DNA from: Phytoseiulus persimilis
Taxonomy: Eukaryota; Arthropoda; Arachnida; Mesostigmata; Phytoseiidae
Assembly (NCBI GenBank): GCA_037576195.1
Contig: CM075102.1
Span: 12,706,745 to 12,770,744, forward strand
Reading direction: 5' to 3'
Length of the DNA: 64,000 bases
Part shown: positions 47,301 to 58,900 of the stretch, piece by piece
Layout of the letters: each line of letters begins with the position of its first letter
Numbering within the stretch: the stretch's first letter is position 1
Program-made: the position numbers and the translations under genes
Notes under the pieces: generated by a model
What the model was told of the DNA's origin: nothing
Databases searched by the model: none
Seen by the model: only the letters and a program-made list of their open reading frames with translations

Positions 47301-49991
47301 AGGTATGGGCACGTTGTCGTTGCATATCCCTGACACGTGCCCCGTCGCGTTCAAGAATCTGATGAAAGGTGCGTGCTTGAGAGGCAGATAGATCGTTGAG
47401 CCTCCATGGAAACTTCCAACGACTTCAGAACATGGGGGACGCTCACCCAGGGGAACGCTTTTCGATTTTGCAGCGTGTTGGGAGACCGAGCCTCACAAGC
47501 GGCCATCGTTCGTCGAGATCCTCGAGAGGCTCAGCGAGATCTCGGACTCTCCGTTCATGATGACCCCCCATGAGTCATTCCAAACGATGCAATGTAACTG
47601 GAAGAAAGAAATTGAAGAGGCAGCAGCACGGATTATTGAGAGGGAAAGGGCTATCGGCGAGCGCGAAGAAGACCTAAGACGTCGAGAGGACGCGGTTCAG
47701 TCTTTCTGGAAGAAACTCGAGGAGAGAGACCGAGATATCACACAGCGAGAGCTGAATCAAGCCCGTCTGAAAGAGGCTTGTTTGAAAGACTGCGCTCCGC
47801 TGCCGAAGAAACGCAACGGCAGGTTTAAGGGACGCACCGTCGAGATAACGCCCCCGACCGATTTCAAACATATCCTCTCTTGGGGCAGCCAAAACGTTCT
47901 CGGACAGCCGTTGGCTTTCCCGGTTTCTCCGAACCTGAACGTCGGTCGATTCAACAGACCCAGAGCCTGTTCGGCCACGAATCACATGACAAACGCGATA
48001 ACGAACTCACCTACAACGGCGAGATCGCCTCATCTTGCCTTTTCCGGCCTCCTTAAAGACTCCCCGGACGGCAGTCTGGGACTGGTGACGTCCAGTTGCA
48101 GTTTGCGGCCTCAGGGATCACCGGTAGTACAGAGAGCAGCGTTGCCGAGTGAGTAATTTCCTCCTGCACGAGTTCATGATTGAATCAGATCGAAAAAGAG
48201 ATGGATTGCTCTTCGTTTTCGGGGCCTCCCGGCTCCGACCATGTCGCTTCGAACTTCATAAATTCGTTAGTATTCAGCCAGCTCTCATTCTCACTAGTTT
48301 CGACGAATCCGGCCAGCGCGTGCTCGACCCCAATGCTCAATGGAAGCCAGAAAGGAAAGACGTGGGGACCTTCGACGCTACAGCAGCAGCAGCAACAACA
48401 ACAACAACAAGCTCACTTGATAGTCCCGGGAGATCCCGGAATCATCGAAATCGAGAACCATATACGCTTGCCTGGTCCTGTCCTTAGGAAGCAGGATTTG
48501 GTGGGTGATTATGCACGGGCTCCCGCTCAGTCCTGCCGCCAAGAAGTTGATTTGGTTGAAGTTCAAATCTGACTCGACCGCCGTGCGAACTTATCCCCCG
48601 ATTCATGTTCCAGAATCTGATTGTGAATCCCGGAGCATATCCTCACGGTGATCAGACCATCAACATGGAAGGATCGCCGGCGTTGACACCCACGAAGGAG
48701 AAGGACGCTCGGAAGAAAAATGTTTTCGGCGCTGTGAAGTACCATTGTAAAAATTTCCTGACGACTATCGGACTCGGCAAGGACAGACAGAGTGTCACTC
48801 TGAAGAACCATTCAAGAAGTTACAACGAACTGGGAAGCGGCGAGCACATGGTTGATGGAGATCAGAGTTTCATGTCGGCGCCGCGAAGTTTGGATGATTC
48901 GCCCTTCAAAGGAAGAGGCCAGTACAGCCACAACACATACCATGGTCAAATGACGCAGCGGAACTCGGCGACCCGGCCTTCGCTCATCGTACCCGGCCAG
49001 CCGTTGTGGGGTCAAAACAACTTCGGGGGCCAACAGAGCCCGTTGACCTGCAGGAGGCGTAGCTCAACCACGTCTCACGATTCTGATCAAGCCTACAACT
49101 CGGCGAGCTCCGGCTTCGGACCGTCGCCGCTCGGTGAGTGGTCCGACCTCTTCGATTCTGTCCCTGACTCTGGGCTTCCACGCATCGGTTCCATCGCGGT
49201 GCTGTCGAGAGCTCATGTCGCATTCGTCAACCTTTCAGGCAACGCAACAGTGTCCACGCCGTTGCAAACGAGTGATTACCCGTATACGCCTTCCTCGGCA
49301 GAGTTGACCTCGGCCGAGACTTTGTGTAATCCTCACGCAGCACCATCTCCCTACGAGCTTCCTCCCAGACCATCGTACCCTATCCCAGTGAGTTCCCCGG
49401 CTTCCTCGCATGGCTCTTCAGTGTTCGACAATCCGAACGCTGTGCCCCGATCGCCGCCACGCCCCCCGCAGTTCTACGCGAGGAACATGAGCACCCCCAA
49501 CGCCAACGCGTACAAGGTGCACGGTTCCCCGTTCATGGTGCGCAAATTATCCTTCCCCGAAACCCTCTCGAGACCCTCAACGCTCAATATTCAGCCAAGA
49601 CACTTCCAGCCGACCGAAGGCAGATACACTCCTGGCGGCACGCCACCAGAAATGTAAGAATTCGCCTCGTTCATTCCTTTCAAACTTTCAGTCATCTAGC
49701 GAGTCGTTGGACGAATCGATTCCTCGCTCGGTCTCGGAAGAGCCGTTGCGAGCCGACTTTGAAAATCCTGCGTATTCCAGGATGGATCCGCGCTTCCCGA
49801 CGTTGGCTGGTTCGAGACAACCTTTGAATCTGAACCACGACTATCCCTCTCCTCACCAGCAGCAGCAGCCTCACGATTGGTTCGAGAGTTCCGGTGCACC
49901 CTCACCGGCTCCGCCAACCCCACCAGAGGGCAACACTCCTCAACTGCGGAAGCCGACGGTCGCCGAACTCGAACAGGAATTCCGGATCTAG
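44386..49991 (+). CDS. slpr: Mixed-lineage kinase (MAP3K, MLK/slipper type)
   Basis: A cytoplasmic MAP3K expected to activate JNK signalling through MAP2Ks. Exons: 44386-44490, 44763-44894, 45823-45987, 46105-46246, 46366-46554, 47039-47368, 47474-48148, 48298-48500, 48614-49653 and probably 49692-49991. An SH3 domain (residues ~34-90, LFDYEGDGEDELTL, DDGWWIGQI, GIFPQNFV) precedes the kinase domain (~115-375). Kinase motifs: GSGGFGRVYAG, VAIKAL (K148), HRDLKSTN (D239), DFGLAR (D265), WMAPE and HKRPSF. Next comes a charged coiled coil (ERERAIGEREEDLRRRE) in the place of the MLK zipper, then GRFKGR with a CRIB-like TPPTDFKH. The tail is Pro/Ser/Gln-rich. All junctions are in phase except the last, where the frame changes across 38 bases. 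The start ATG at 44386 is in frame with a second at 44407. Confidence 0.93.
44763..45987 (+). CDS. slpr: SH3 domain exons of the mixed-lineage kinase
   Basis: The SH3 fold is split by a 928-base intron after GQIGEK and resumes at VGIFPQNF. Acceptors read GATTGCAG and CTTTCCAG; donors AAG|GTACGT and AGG|GTTAGT. In MLK proteins this SH3 binds a proline segment of the same chain and holds the kinase inactive. An acidic linker (NAEEDEDAVDG) then leads into the kinase glycine loop. Confidence 0.9.
46105..47400 (+). CDS. slpr: Kinase catalytic core exons
   Basis: Three exons (46105-46246, 46366-46554, 47039-47368) encode the ATP-site lysine, catalytic loop, activation segment and the SDVWSYGVVLWELL helix; the fourth begins at 47474 with CWETEPHKRPSF. 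All key residues for activity are present. The activation segment (LARSSLQSTISTRGGTCGWMAPE) differs from the usual MLK KMSAAGTYAWMAPE pattern, keeping possible phosphosites at Thr/Ser but with an altered sequence around them. Confidence 0.9.
48378..48412 (+). repeat. CAG/CAA repeat encoding polyglutamine
   Basis: A run of CAG then CAA codons in the kinase tail exon (48298-48500) gives about ten glutamines. Mixed CAG/CAA codons suggest selection for, or tolerance of, the peptide rather than pure slippage. The neighbouring frame would read Ala/Thr, but phase with flanking exons supports Gln. Confidence 0.75.
49654..49691 (+). other. 38-base discontinuity before the last kinase exon
   Basis: The segment begins GTAAGA after GAAAT and ends TTTCAG, as an intron would, but is far shorter than the other introns (at least 104 bases) and joining its borders puts the last exon out of frame by one base. 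The downstream frame (49692-49991, ending ELEQEFRI) is open through this segment too. Either a one-base assembly error or indel lies nearby, or splicing differs from what I see. Confidence 0.5.
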
Positions 49992-52131
49992 TTAACTGTA
50001 GGGTGACGTACTTAACGTGTCAAAACACATGTATATACTGACCATGGAGAATCATCCCGACAAATGACTCATTCCGGCGGAAATTTGGAGACCAAGCTGC
50101 TGGAATGCGAAGCGAATTAGACATGAGGGCGTGGAGTTCTCCAGAACCACCTCATTCACTAGTCAAACCCAGTGCCTAAAATGGTGTTGAGCAAACACTC
50201 GAAGATACAGACACAAACTCTCCTCAGTCGACAGTTGTATCCCGGAAAAGTAGCTTCGGTTGAAATCAAAACTGAATTGAGAACAGTGGAAGCGGAACAT
50301 TCTGAAAAAAAAAACGGTTCAGTGCTCTCTCCGGGCCTATCCATCGATCTAGAGTAATCTAGAGACTAAGTATTGTATTCTGGGTGCGAATGGCGCGTGA
50401 ACTACGTAGCTTTGTGCTTTCTCTGTACTTTTTGGTTCCGAGAGCGCATCGGTCGAGAAACGAAATTTCAAATACGAAGAATGCTGATCACTGTTCGGGA
50501 AGAAAAAAATCGCGGATTCCCTCGCCGCGCGGATGATCGTTGCCACGCAGGCGTCACAATATATTATTCACCAGTACTTAAACGCCCTGCTGCTCAACGA
50601 AATCGGGAGTCGACGGAGCGCTGAAACAGCACAACGGAGCTCCCGCTCGCTACTGTTCACACCTGTGCCTTGCGTGACGATGCCGACTCCTAAGAGGACT
50701 TGGATTCTGTAATTGAAACGAATTTCTCAAACTCTGAAAGGGGTTCATGAGTCTTGATCGGGAAAAATGGCGAGAGAACAGCGGGCTCCCCGGACGGAAT
50801 CGATTACCTCGCACTTACAGGTCATGTTTGTGTGTTGCCCAAGCGCCCCAAGCAATTCATCGTCGCTTCTATTTCCTCGGTTCCAGCGTGAATACGCTCG
50901 GAATATAGACCCGTAGAACCATATTCGCGCAATGTCTGAATCCGCGCACTCTGGCGCCGCAATCAGGTCTGGAATCCCTGGAACTCTTGTTCGCGGTCCA
51001 CTTTTATTTCGAACGCTTCACCCACCCTCGGGAGTCTCGCTCAAATGGGAATTCATCTGACCGATCGTTCGTTGTTCCCCACGTCAGTTTGCGTGCGTGT
51101 CTTAGGTTTGTGATACGATGTGAGAGTGAGACGATTCCCACGGAAACAACGCAAATGATGTCATGAATAGCAAGGATGATGATGGTGATGACATCAAAGT
51201 TGCTTGGGAGCATTTACATCACAAGATTAGATGAACTCAGAAACTCGAATCCGACAACGGCAATCGTCCGGTGATCCATCTTCGTGAAATTATCGACCAT
51301 GAAGCCATGGATAACATAGTGGTTAGCCCCGGATTTTTCTGTGATACGGCATCATCTAAGTTTCGGCAATAATTCTCTCTGTCTGGTGGTTTCTTTTAAT
51401 TTTCCCAACGTTCGCAAGCTTCGGTTGGAACGTCTTTTCCCCGTTTCAAACGTTTTGTGCTCCGAGATCGATTCCATTGTCTATTGCAAAGCTCATTTGG
51501 ATGGGAGAGGATTAGAAAGAACAGCGAGTGAACGATTGGACGTTCAGAGGCGGCATTCCATTAAATGTATACGGTATTCCACGCATCGAAAGGGTCAGTT
51601 TTAGTGGGGATTATGGCATGTGTGCCAATATTCTCGTCGCTCCTTCACTACTTACAATCACACATTGTGAAAATTGTGGTACGGTATGTTTAGAGAGTCC
51701 TACTCGCCGAGCTTCGTTCCTGTGCCTCGGAGAAGATACACATATCGCGGTGACAGAGTATATCCCGTTTGTGTCAAGTCTCTCCGACACACCGCTCCAG
51801 AATCCAGGTGCGACGGAACGAATATAGAAGCTCATGATGACGACGATGATGGGAGTAATATATTATTGGATAATTTATTCATTCAACATGCGAGTATCCG
51901 CGATCGGATCGATTGCTACGAAATGACGAAACAAAACTGTATTTAGAGCAATGGTTGTCATCATCCATCACCTCAAATTGATGAGAAGATGGCTCGGTTT
52001 GTGGAAGCCACTGCATTTTGTCCCGTACCCGGTAATAAATTTGTTCCTGACGATGACTCTGGAAGGTTCTTCATCCATCTCCGGATTACTTTCGAGTAAT
52101 AGCTACGGGAACGAGGGAGACAGTTCTCAAC
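49992..52131. other. Unassigned; includes probable 3' UTR of the kinase
   Basis: The first part after the stop at 49989-49991 is presumably kinase 3' UTR. Beyond it only short frames occur, with none recognised. A run of GATGATGATGG-type triplets occurs near 51170-51185. Confidence 0.3.
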
Positions 52132-52350
52132 TAGTGGCGTATCCATAACTCTTCGATAATATTGGGAAGGGTGGATAAAATTCCACTTCCATGGACGAAA
52201 TTGATCCGCAAAGATTCTGTGTCATCAGGAAAATCTTCACAGGTTCAAAAACCATGTTGATTGCGCGATGAAAAACTCGCGACGATGATGGTCATCATCA
52301 TCGTCATCACATCCTTGCCCCCCCCCCCCAAAAGAAGCTGGGTACGCCTG
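52132..52350. mobile_element. Short non-autonomous DNA element, dispersed repeat copy 2
   Basis: Starts TAGTGGCGTATCCA and ends TGGGTACGCCTG, imperfect inverted ends resembling those of the MITE at 37015-37624 (CAGTGGCGTAGCGAG). A poly-C run (52319-52329) lies near the right end, as in that MITE. Its interior matches 34118-34270. No exact target duplication could be read, so the borders are approximate. Confidence 0.6.
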
Positions 52351-52990
52351 TGCTCTGAACTGTTGAATGTCCCAACGTCCTACGAGAAACGACTTGCCCT
52401 TCTTACACTATTTTCCCCGCGCTCAGTCGTCCACCTTTCGGGTCAAGCGAGCCCTACGCTAGCTGGTCTCCTGCTCCACAGTTTTCGCCCTAAACCGTCG
52501 ACCCACGCGGAGATGGGTGTTTTTTATAGGAATAACCCAAGTACCAAAGCAACGAACGCGGGGCTTGTCTCAACTGAGACAGGCTCCGGGTGTCCCATCT
52601 CTGGCCTCCGACGGGATTCTTCACACCATAATAAGAAAAAATAGGAAACGAACAGCGTTTCAGGGAGTCGCTTCGACCGACTCGATCAGCTCCGAGGGTG
52701 CTGAACTCTCCATTCGCCACAACGGAGACCCCGCTCGCCGCAGCATCCTGGGTTAAGACCGGTTTTTATTCATTCACCGAATCCCAATAGAACTTGTACA
52801 CATGTGAACCGCGAGTTCGTCTGCAATGGAACACGCTGGAGAGAGCGATAAACGGCAGAATTCGCATCCCTCATGAGAGTGGTTATTGTAGGTGTATAGG
52901 CTGTTGAGAAGGACGGAGAAGCAGGTTTCAATTGACCAGATCAGTGAACTCCCGAGACGAGCAAATGCATAGTGATTAGTGGCGCCAGAA
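52351..52990. other. Unassigned sequence
   Basis: Short frames only; no motif or repeat recognised. Confidence 0.25.
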
Positions 52991-52993
52991 CGA

Positions 52994-53529
52994 ACACCTG
53001 AAAACGGGAAATTATCGATTGGATATCCTGCATATTCGGGCCAATGCTCACATCACCGTCTCTGAGTTTTACGATCGCCCATTGCCGTCGGTCTCTTTCC
53101 CGGCTGTTTTTATTACACCGTCCACGTCGGCTAACGGAATCGGCTCAAAACATTGTCTTCCCGAACCGTTATCCGGCGTTCCGAACGAAGAGCCAACGGG
53201 GAAAGGATATGGTCGAGAAGTACAACCTTCTCGAGGAGCAAGATGAGCTCGTGTCCCACGAACTCTGCGTCGTACACAACGATCGAGAGGAAGTACTGAA
53301 TCTTGAGCAATAGGAGTGCAGCACACAACTTATGATGGAGGCAATCAAGATCGTCGTGCGCGCAGTTACGTCCGTCGAAGTCGGAGAGGTGGATCGCTCG
53401 GCGCATATCGAATATGATCTTAGCGAGGATCACGGTATTCCTGAGGTGGTCAGGGATGCTGCTTGGCCAACGATCAGTCAAGGAGAACAGCTGTACCATG
53501 GATTGCACTGCGCTGACGAGGTGGAATAA
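52994..53529 (+). pseudogene. Possible degenerate DEG/ENaC-like channel fragment
   Basis: One plus-strand frame reads ITVSEFYDRPLPSVSFPAVFI, which resembles the post-M1 segment of degenerin/epithelial sodium channels (a polar stretch ending FPAVT-C), though the usual Cys is absent. A shifted frame follows with PNRYPAFRTKS and then an acidic stretch open to 53529 except for one TAG at 53311. The similarity is short and could be coincidence. A 310-codon minus-strand frame (54063-53131) overlaps the same DNA and cannot be excluded as the real coding strand. Confidence 0.22.
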
Positions 53530-54063
53530 CACATGTAGAAAACGCACTATCGATTGGAAATTTTTCGAGCGCTCATTGTAGAGGATTCCCTGTATGGCGC
53601 CGGGCATTGACCGGCAAAGGCCCACAAAGGAGTCGGGGACGAAAGCTCCAGCTACTTTAAGGATTATTCCGAGGCGCCTCCGGCGGTACCGACTTTCCTT
53701 CCGAGTGCATCGATTACGATATCGATTGAGAGAGACGAACTGATAACGCATCATCTTCCAGAGCATCAGCAAAAGGCTGCTCCACGGCTTTGATCCCTTA
53801 TTGTCATCGATGCTTCCGTAGAGCTGGGCCTCACTCTCACGATATTCGGATGACAGCCTCCGGTTACCACCTCCCAGACTTTCTCTCTCCGTCATATTTC
53901 CGGCGAACTCTGAGCTGGTTTTCCTTTTCATGAGAATGACAGCGCTCCGATGTGCTGAACTACCAATCGAGCAGAATGGATGAAATATAGCCGCTAAATG
54001 TCGGAATTCGGTAGTGAGAATCTTCCGACTTGAAATTACCCTGATCTCGCATGTATCAGGCAA
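53131..54063 (-). CDS. Unidentified long ORF
   Basis: An uninterrupted 310-codon minus-strand frame, unusually long for this window outside known exons. The first half is Arg/Lys/Ser-rich (RYRNRCTRKESRYRRRR). The second half holds hydrophobic stretches (IVRFLHVLFHLVSAVQSMVQ and LCAALLLLKIQYFLSIVVY) that could be membrane segments. No family was recognised. It overlaps the plus-strand DEG/ENaC-like frames, so at most one strand is genuine. Treat as hypothetical. Confidence 0.25.
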   Translation of the reverse strand: MPDTCEIRVISSRKILTTEFRHLAAIFHPFCSIGSSAHRSAVILMKRKTSSEFAGNMTERESLGGGNRRLSSEYRESEAQLYGSIDDNKGSKPWSSLLLMLWKMMRYQFVSLNRYRNRCTRKESRYRRRRLGIILKVAGAFVPDSFVGLCRSMPGAIQGILYNERSKNFQSIVRFLHVLFHLVSAVQSMVQLFSLTDRWPSSIPDHLRNTVILAKIIFDMRRAIHLSDFDGRNCAHDDLDCLHHKLCAALLLLKIQYFLSIVVYDAEFVGHELILLLEKVVLLDHILSPLALRSERRITVREDNVLSRFR

Positions 54064-55110
54064 CCCAGATAAATGAATAGATGTCTCCTCGTATCAAGAG
54101 CCCTCTGTTGGGAGAAGCTCGCCAAGGATGACTGTCTTTGTATACGTGGCGTCCCCAGACTGCGTGAGCTCGGGCTTCAGTCCATGACTCGTATATAGCA
54201 CAAAACATCGTTTTTACCGTCCTGAGCGGAGACTCCCCTCTCTTCGGGGGAAGAACGAAATTTACTCCATCCTAGAGACGATGGTGAGCGCACGCTGAGG
54301 TTGAGGGCGAAATTCGCAACTGTGACCCACGAGGTCCAGTTGCATGACCTGCTTGGAACAACTTCGGCCAGCTCAAAATCCCGAGAGCTCTTCCCAAGTT
54401 TTGAGCCCCAAACTATTTGTTACGGGCCTCTCACTCGCGCGACTCGACTCATGGGAAGTTTCGCCATGATTTTTGCCAGTTCTCGATCATGCCGTGTTAT
54501 TCCTTCGTGTCCTTGAAGTTCCCGTCCGTTCGACCTGACCTCCGTATTCCCTTGGTGCTCCATCCGATGGCATACTGATCCGGTCACCCCCCTGCTCAGA
54601 CTCTTCTAGCGGATTTCGGAGTCAGTCCATTTGTGCGCCACCGATCAGATATTGCGCTCAGATTGACAAAAGCGGAGAGTGTCAGCGAGTCTGTGTACGT
54701 CAAGATACTGGCATTCTTGCACACCCTTTGCCGGGACTCCGGTCCGAAGCTCTGAGTGCGATCGAGGATGGAGAGATTGATGAAAGTTTCCCATCCACAC
54801 TAAGAGGATCAGAGTTATGTGGAGGAGAAATCATGTGCAGTTGGATCCGACCGATGAGTAGCCTCTTCTAACACTCAGCTCACGGAGCCAGTGAGCGGGA
54901 AGAACAGATGTAGTAGTGATAGCACTCAAATCCCAACGGCTCAGGACAACTGTATACCTAAGCCGTGTGATGACAGCATAGCTCGAAACCTCGAGCCGTG
55001 CGAAAGAGCGTAAGCTGGGAGTTCGCATCGAGACAGGATTGTTGTTTTATTCTTGTTCCCCCGTATCACTCTCACACGCACAATTATCGGACTTCCTGCA
55101 AGGAGCATGG
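54064..55110. other. Unassigned sequence
   Basis: No open frame of note and no repeat recognised. Confidence 0.3.
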
Positions 55111-55116
55111 TCAGGA

Positions 55117-55996
55117 TTAGGAGGTAGAAGCGATACGAGGAATCGACGACAGAAGTTTCATTCTGGATCGGTTCTCGGCGTCGTCACGGGCTGACGCTCG
55201 CAGGGCTTTGTGAGACGTCGCCTGCCATCGTTGTAGCCATGATATTCGAAAGCACAGCTCACCCCTCGGAGCTGCAAGTTGCTTGATGTCGATCTCCTCT
55301 TCCTCGGAGTTTTCCGGAACCACCACGTCCGCGCTCTCCGAAATGCTGCTGGGGATGAGCTCCGAAACCTCGCGCTTCTGGACCCTGCTTGGTGGCCGAA
55401 CCAAATCTTGGCGGGCTCCGTTGACTTTCATCATCGGGAGCATCTTGTCCTGTCATGAGTTTGTGAGTCGCGACTCGCCACTCCCCGTCCAGGAACACGA
55501 ACGGGTGATTTTCATTCATCCGGTCGAGTCTCAAACGCGTTAGAGGTCGAAAAGATCCCTTAGCTTCACACCAGATTTCGAGATTGCTTGTGGCGAGTTC
55601 CTCACCTCGGCTCTCCAGTTTAGCAACAATGTCATTGATTTGCTGTAAATTGAGTTCCTCTACGTCAGAGTTGCGCCTGACGAGGTGAGAATTCGACGGC
55701 GGAATCGAATCCAGAATTTCTTTCAGCCGTCTCGACCCTGTGTAGCCCTTGTAACGAACTAGATAAAATTTCGAGGGTTGTGACTCAGCTCCTCCTCGCA
55801 AAGTTCCGAGAGGAGCTCGATCAAACTCAGAGACCAGGAGTCCAGCAAGCGTGCATGCCACAAAAAGGTAGCCGATCAGCTTCGGGAATCCCAATCGACC
55901 GGGTCCGCTCCCACTTAGCCGAAGGCGGCTTTCGTAGAACTCTAGTAAATACAGAACACTCGCAGAAATTAAGGGGATGATAGCTTCAGATTGCAT
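55117..55996 (-). CDS. Hypothetical membrane-associated protein, two overlapping frames
   Basis: A minus-strand frame (from 55996) starts with hydrophobic segments (AIIPLISASVLYLLEF and IGYLFVACTLAGLLV). It then gives a soluble stretch with EELNLQQINDIVAKLESRGEE and ends in good protein-like sequence (ENHPFVFLDGEWRVATHKLM). A second frame, from 55443 to 55117, continues with PPSRVQKREVSELIPSS and an acidic SEEEEIDIKQL. The switch near 55450 fits either an acceptor (CATGACAG|GACAAG) with an unseen donor, or a one-base shift. No family was recognised. Confidence 0.35.
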
Positions 55997-58900
55997 CCTG
56001 CTGGAAGGGTCGATGGGAACGAGAGAAGTATCGTTATCGTCGATGAAAACTTCTATACAACGTCCGGCGGCCGTTACTCCATGCCAAGAAGTCGAGACCG
56101 TGGAAACGAGCCAAAAACTGCGAGGGACAGTTTCATAATGTGGTCAGAACGTATGGGTCGGCTTTGCAGTCTCCAGTCAATATTGTTAAATAGAGATCTC
56201 CGACTAGAATCCGCCTAATAATTTCCCAACTGGCTCTAGTCGACATTCGATGTGGATGTCAAGGTTTGGAAGACCTCTCCGTCGATAACCGTTTCGGAGG
56301 ACAGAACCTCCTGTTGTCTTTTCTCCGCACTGCTCCTCGAGGAACTCGCTCACTGAGGGAGAAGACGAGATCAAACGGAAACACCGAAGATATAAGCTGA
56401 GCCACTCCGTCGTAGAGAGATCCAACTCCGCAGTATCATTCGCCGCGAGTAGTTTTCGAGTGTCCCGTGCTCCGATTTTCTGAGTAAATAGTTTCGCTCA
56501 TGGTTAATGCTCACGGCACACGCCGACGAACTTGTGCTCTGGCTCGGCGGTACGACTCTCGGCCTCCGGAGCCCTTTGATGTGTAGTCGAAAAAACACTC
56601 GGAAGTCGCTTTGGTGGAGAGTGTTCGCAATAGAGAGAGTGAGGGAGGCTGATGAGAACACCCGTGGTAAACGTTTAAACATTTTATTGCACAAACATTG
56701 CACAAAGTTCATCATTCTCCCGCTTCGTATTCTGCTCCTGTTCAGGGTGAGTATGCCCGACTTTCATCATTCTCTCTTCGATAACTCTCTAACAGTTTGT
56801 TAATGACTCCTCTGTACGAGAAGTACTGCCGTTCGCTGTTTAAATGTAAAACGTTGATTCGACGACCATCATCTCCTTGCTCTCCTTCTCAAGTAAACGT
56901 CATCGACTTCGATTGATCAGCCGACCGATGACGAAACGACCGCCAGAAGGGTCATCAAATCTCGTCGACTTAACATCCCACCGGAAAACCCAAGAGTCGA
57001 AGAATCATCGATTGAGACTTTCCTGGTGGCCGAACGGGAATCAGGAAGCACTCACGGAACGTTTGTCTTTCGCCTGACCTCCTGTTCCTCACCTATGAGT
57101 TCAGGTATTTCATGCCGGTCTTGTCGACAGGAAACTTGTCGAAAGGTCAATGAAAAAGAAGAGGGGATCATGAATGCGAATCATCCGAAAGACCCACTCT
57201 ATGAGGAGAGAGGGCGGAAGGGGGGGGTGCGAGGGCGAGAAACAAGGGAACAACAACTCAATGCTACGCCACGTGTAGATATTTCGCGTGTATGCTCATC
57301 TGCGAGTGTTCGGTTCCATCTTGAATTGTTTGTATCCAATGTTTGTACTGTGTGTCCTCGTGTGTTCATGTCAGAGTACTCAGAAGAATCGAACCGAACA
57401 TGAGAAGCAGCTCCCGCGGGGCGATGATCTCAGGGTCCGCTCGTCCACTCGGACCAAATGACCGGAGACAACTTCGGAAACAGAAACGAGCTCGATAAGT
57501 GGACCTGTCTATTGTTCGCCAGCTCCAACGAACGAACGTAACGAGTGAGAGGACCAACATATGGGGATCGAAAAACCGAGGCCTCATGAATGAGTCGTTT
57601 GTCGATGCGCGGGAGGGAGACAATCGACGCCCGCTCACGACACTGAGGAAGCTGTGCCCAACCTTGTCATCCATACGGGTAGCTCAACACGATCACGACC
57701 TATGCGTTTACTCATGTTCGTCTGTTAACTTGTATGCTCGCTCGCGGTGATGTAGGGTTCCCTCTGTCGATTATCTGACAGGTGTGCTGTAGAAGCTCGA
57801 TCGATGATCAACGGGAGACGAGATCATGGTTAACGTGTATGTACAGATGCTGGGTGTGTGGTATACGCAGCGGCGGCGCAGAAGTGCAACGAGACGGACA
57901 GGGAGAACTGATTTCCTCGGGAGAATTCTGGACGTAGAAAAAGGTTCAAGAGCGGAAAGTGCAGAGGCCACGACTATTTAGACCTTTTCAGACACACCGA
58001 GGAGGAATATCGGGCGAATGTAAATCAGAAAGGTTCTCCCACCTGACCCGTTCGTTTGAGAATAGACAGCCAGGTCGACAAATGAGAACGACTTCGTCGA
58101 CAGAAATCTGCGACTCCTTCCAGCCGGCAAGCCATTCTCTTCGATGTTGTCGCCACGTTTCCTTGTGAGCTGAGTCCACGATTCCGTGGCGATGCCTAGT
58201 TCTTGGAAGTAACGACGGATATTGGGAGACTGATTCCACTGTTGACGTCGCAATCAATCAGTGAAATGGCTATGGATGCTGTGGATTCCCGCCCATGAGG
58301 AGGCTTGGTTATTCACACAAATCTCTTGCTGCTCTCGCGAGCTCAGGCAACGATTCTGCCACTAGTCAAGTAGCGACGTAACATTATCTCACATTCATCT
58401 GGCTGTCTGCCTCGATCCGGTTGTTTGATTCACAACGAAACCTCTATATACACGACACATGAGTCAAAGCCATGTGCTCAAGTCATCGGCCGATTGATTA
58501 GAGGCCCGTTCATCGGACCATCGAGCGATGATTTTCCCAATGGTTCGATTGGACATAAGGATTAACAACTTGTCGATCAGTGATCCACCACCCACACATC
58601 TGGTCGGTAGAGTTTCCATCAGCCTCCGCTACGAATGTTTGTCTAATGGGGCAAAACGCTGAACGAGTTCCAGTTCGCAACGGAAAAGGAGCCAGCGCAT
58701 TCTGATTCCCCCGAATTCATCTTGGATACCTCGGAGTTCGATAGGCCACATCAACTTCGCAACGTTCCGCCCGATCAACTGATCTCGTCATGTGATTCTC
58801 ACGCTGTTTCCGGCCCAAGGACATGAAATCCTTGGGGTTGCTCCTGATCTAGCGCTCGTCATTCCGGCACATAATGATCTGTCAGTCGTTGCAATTTTCG

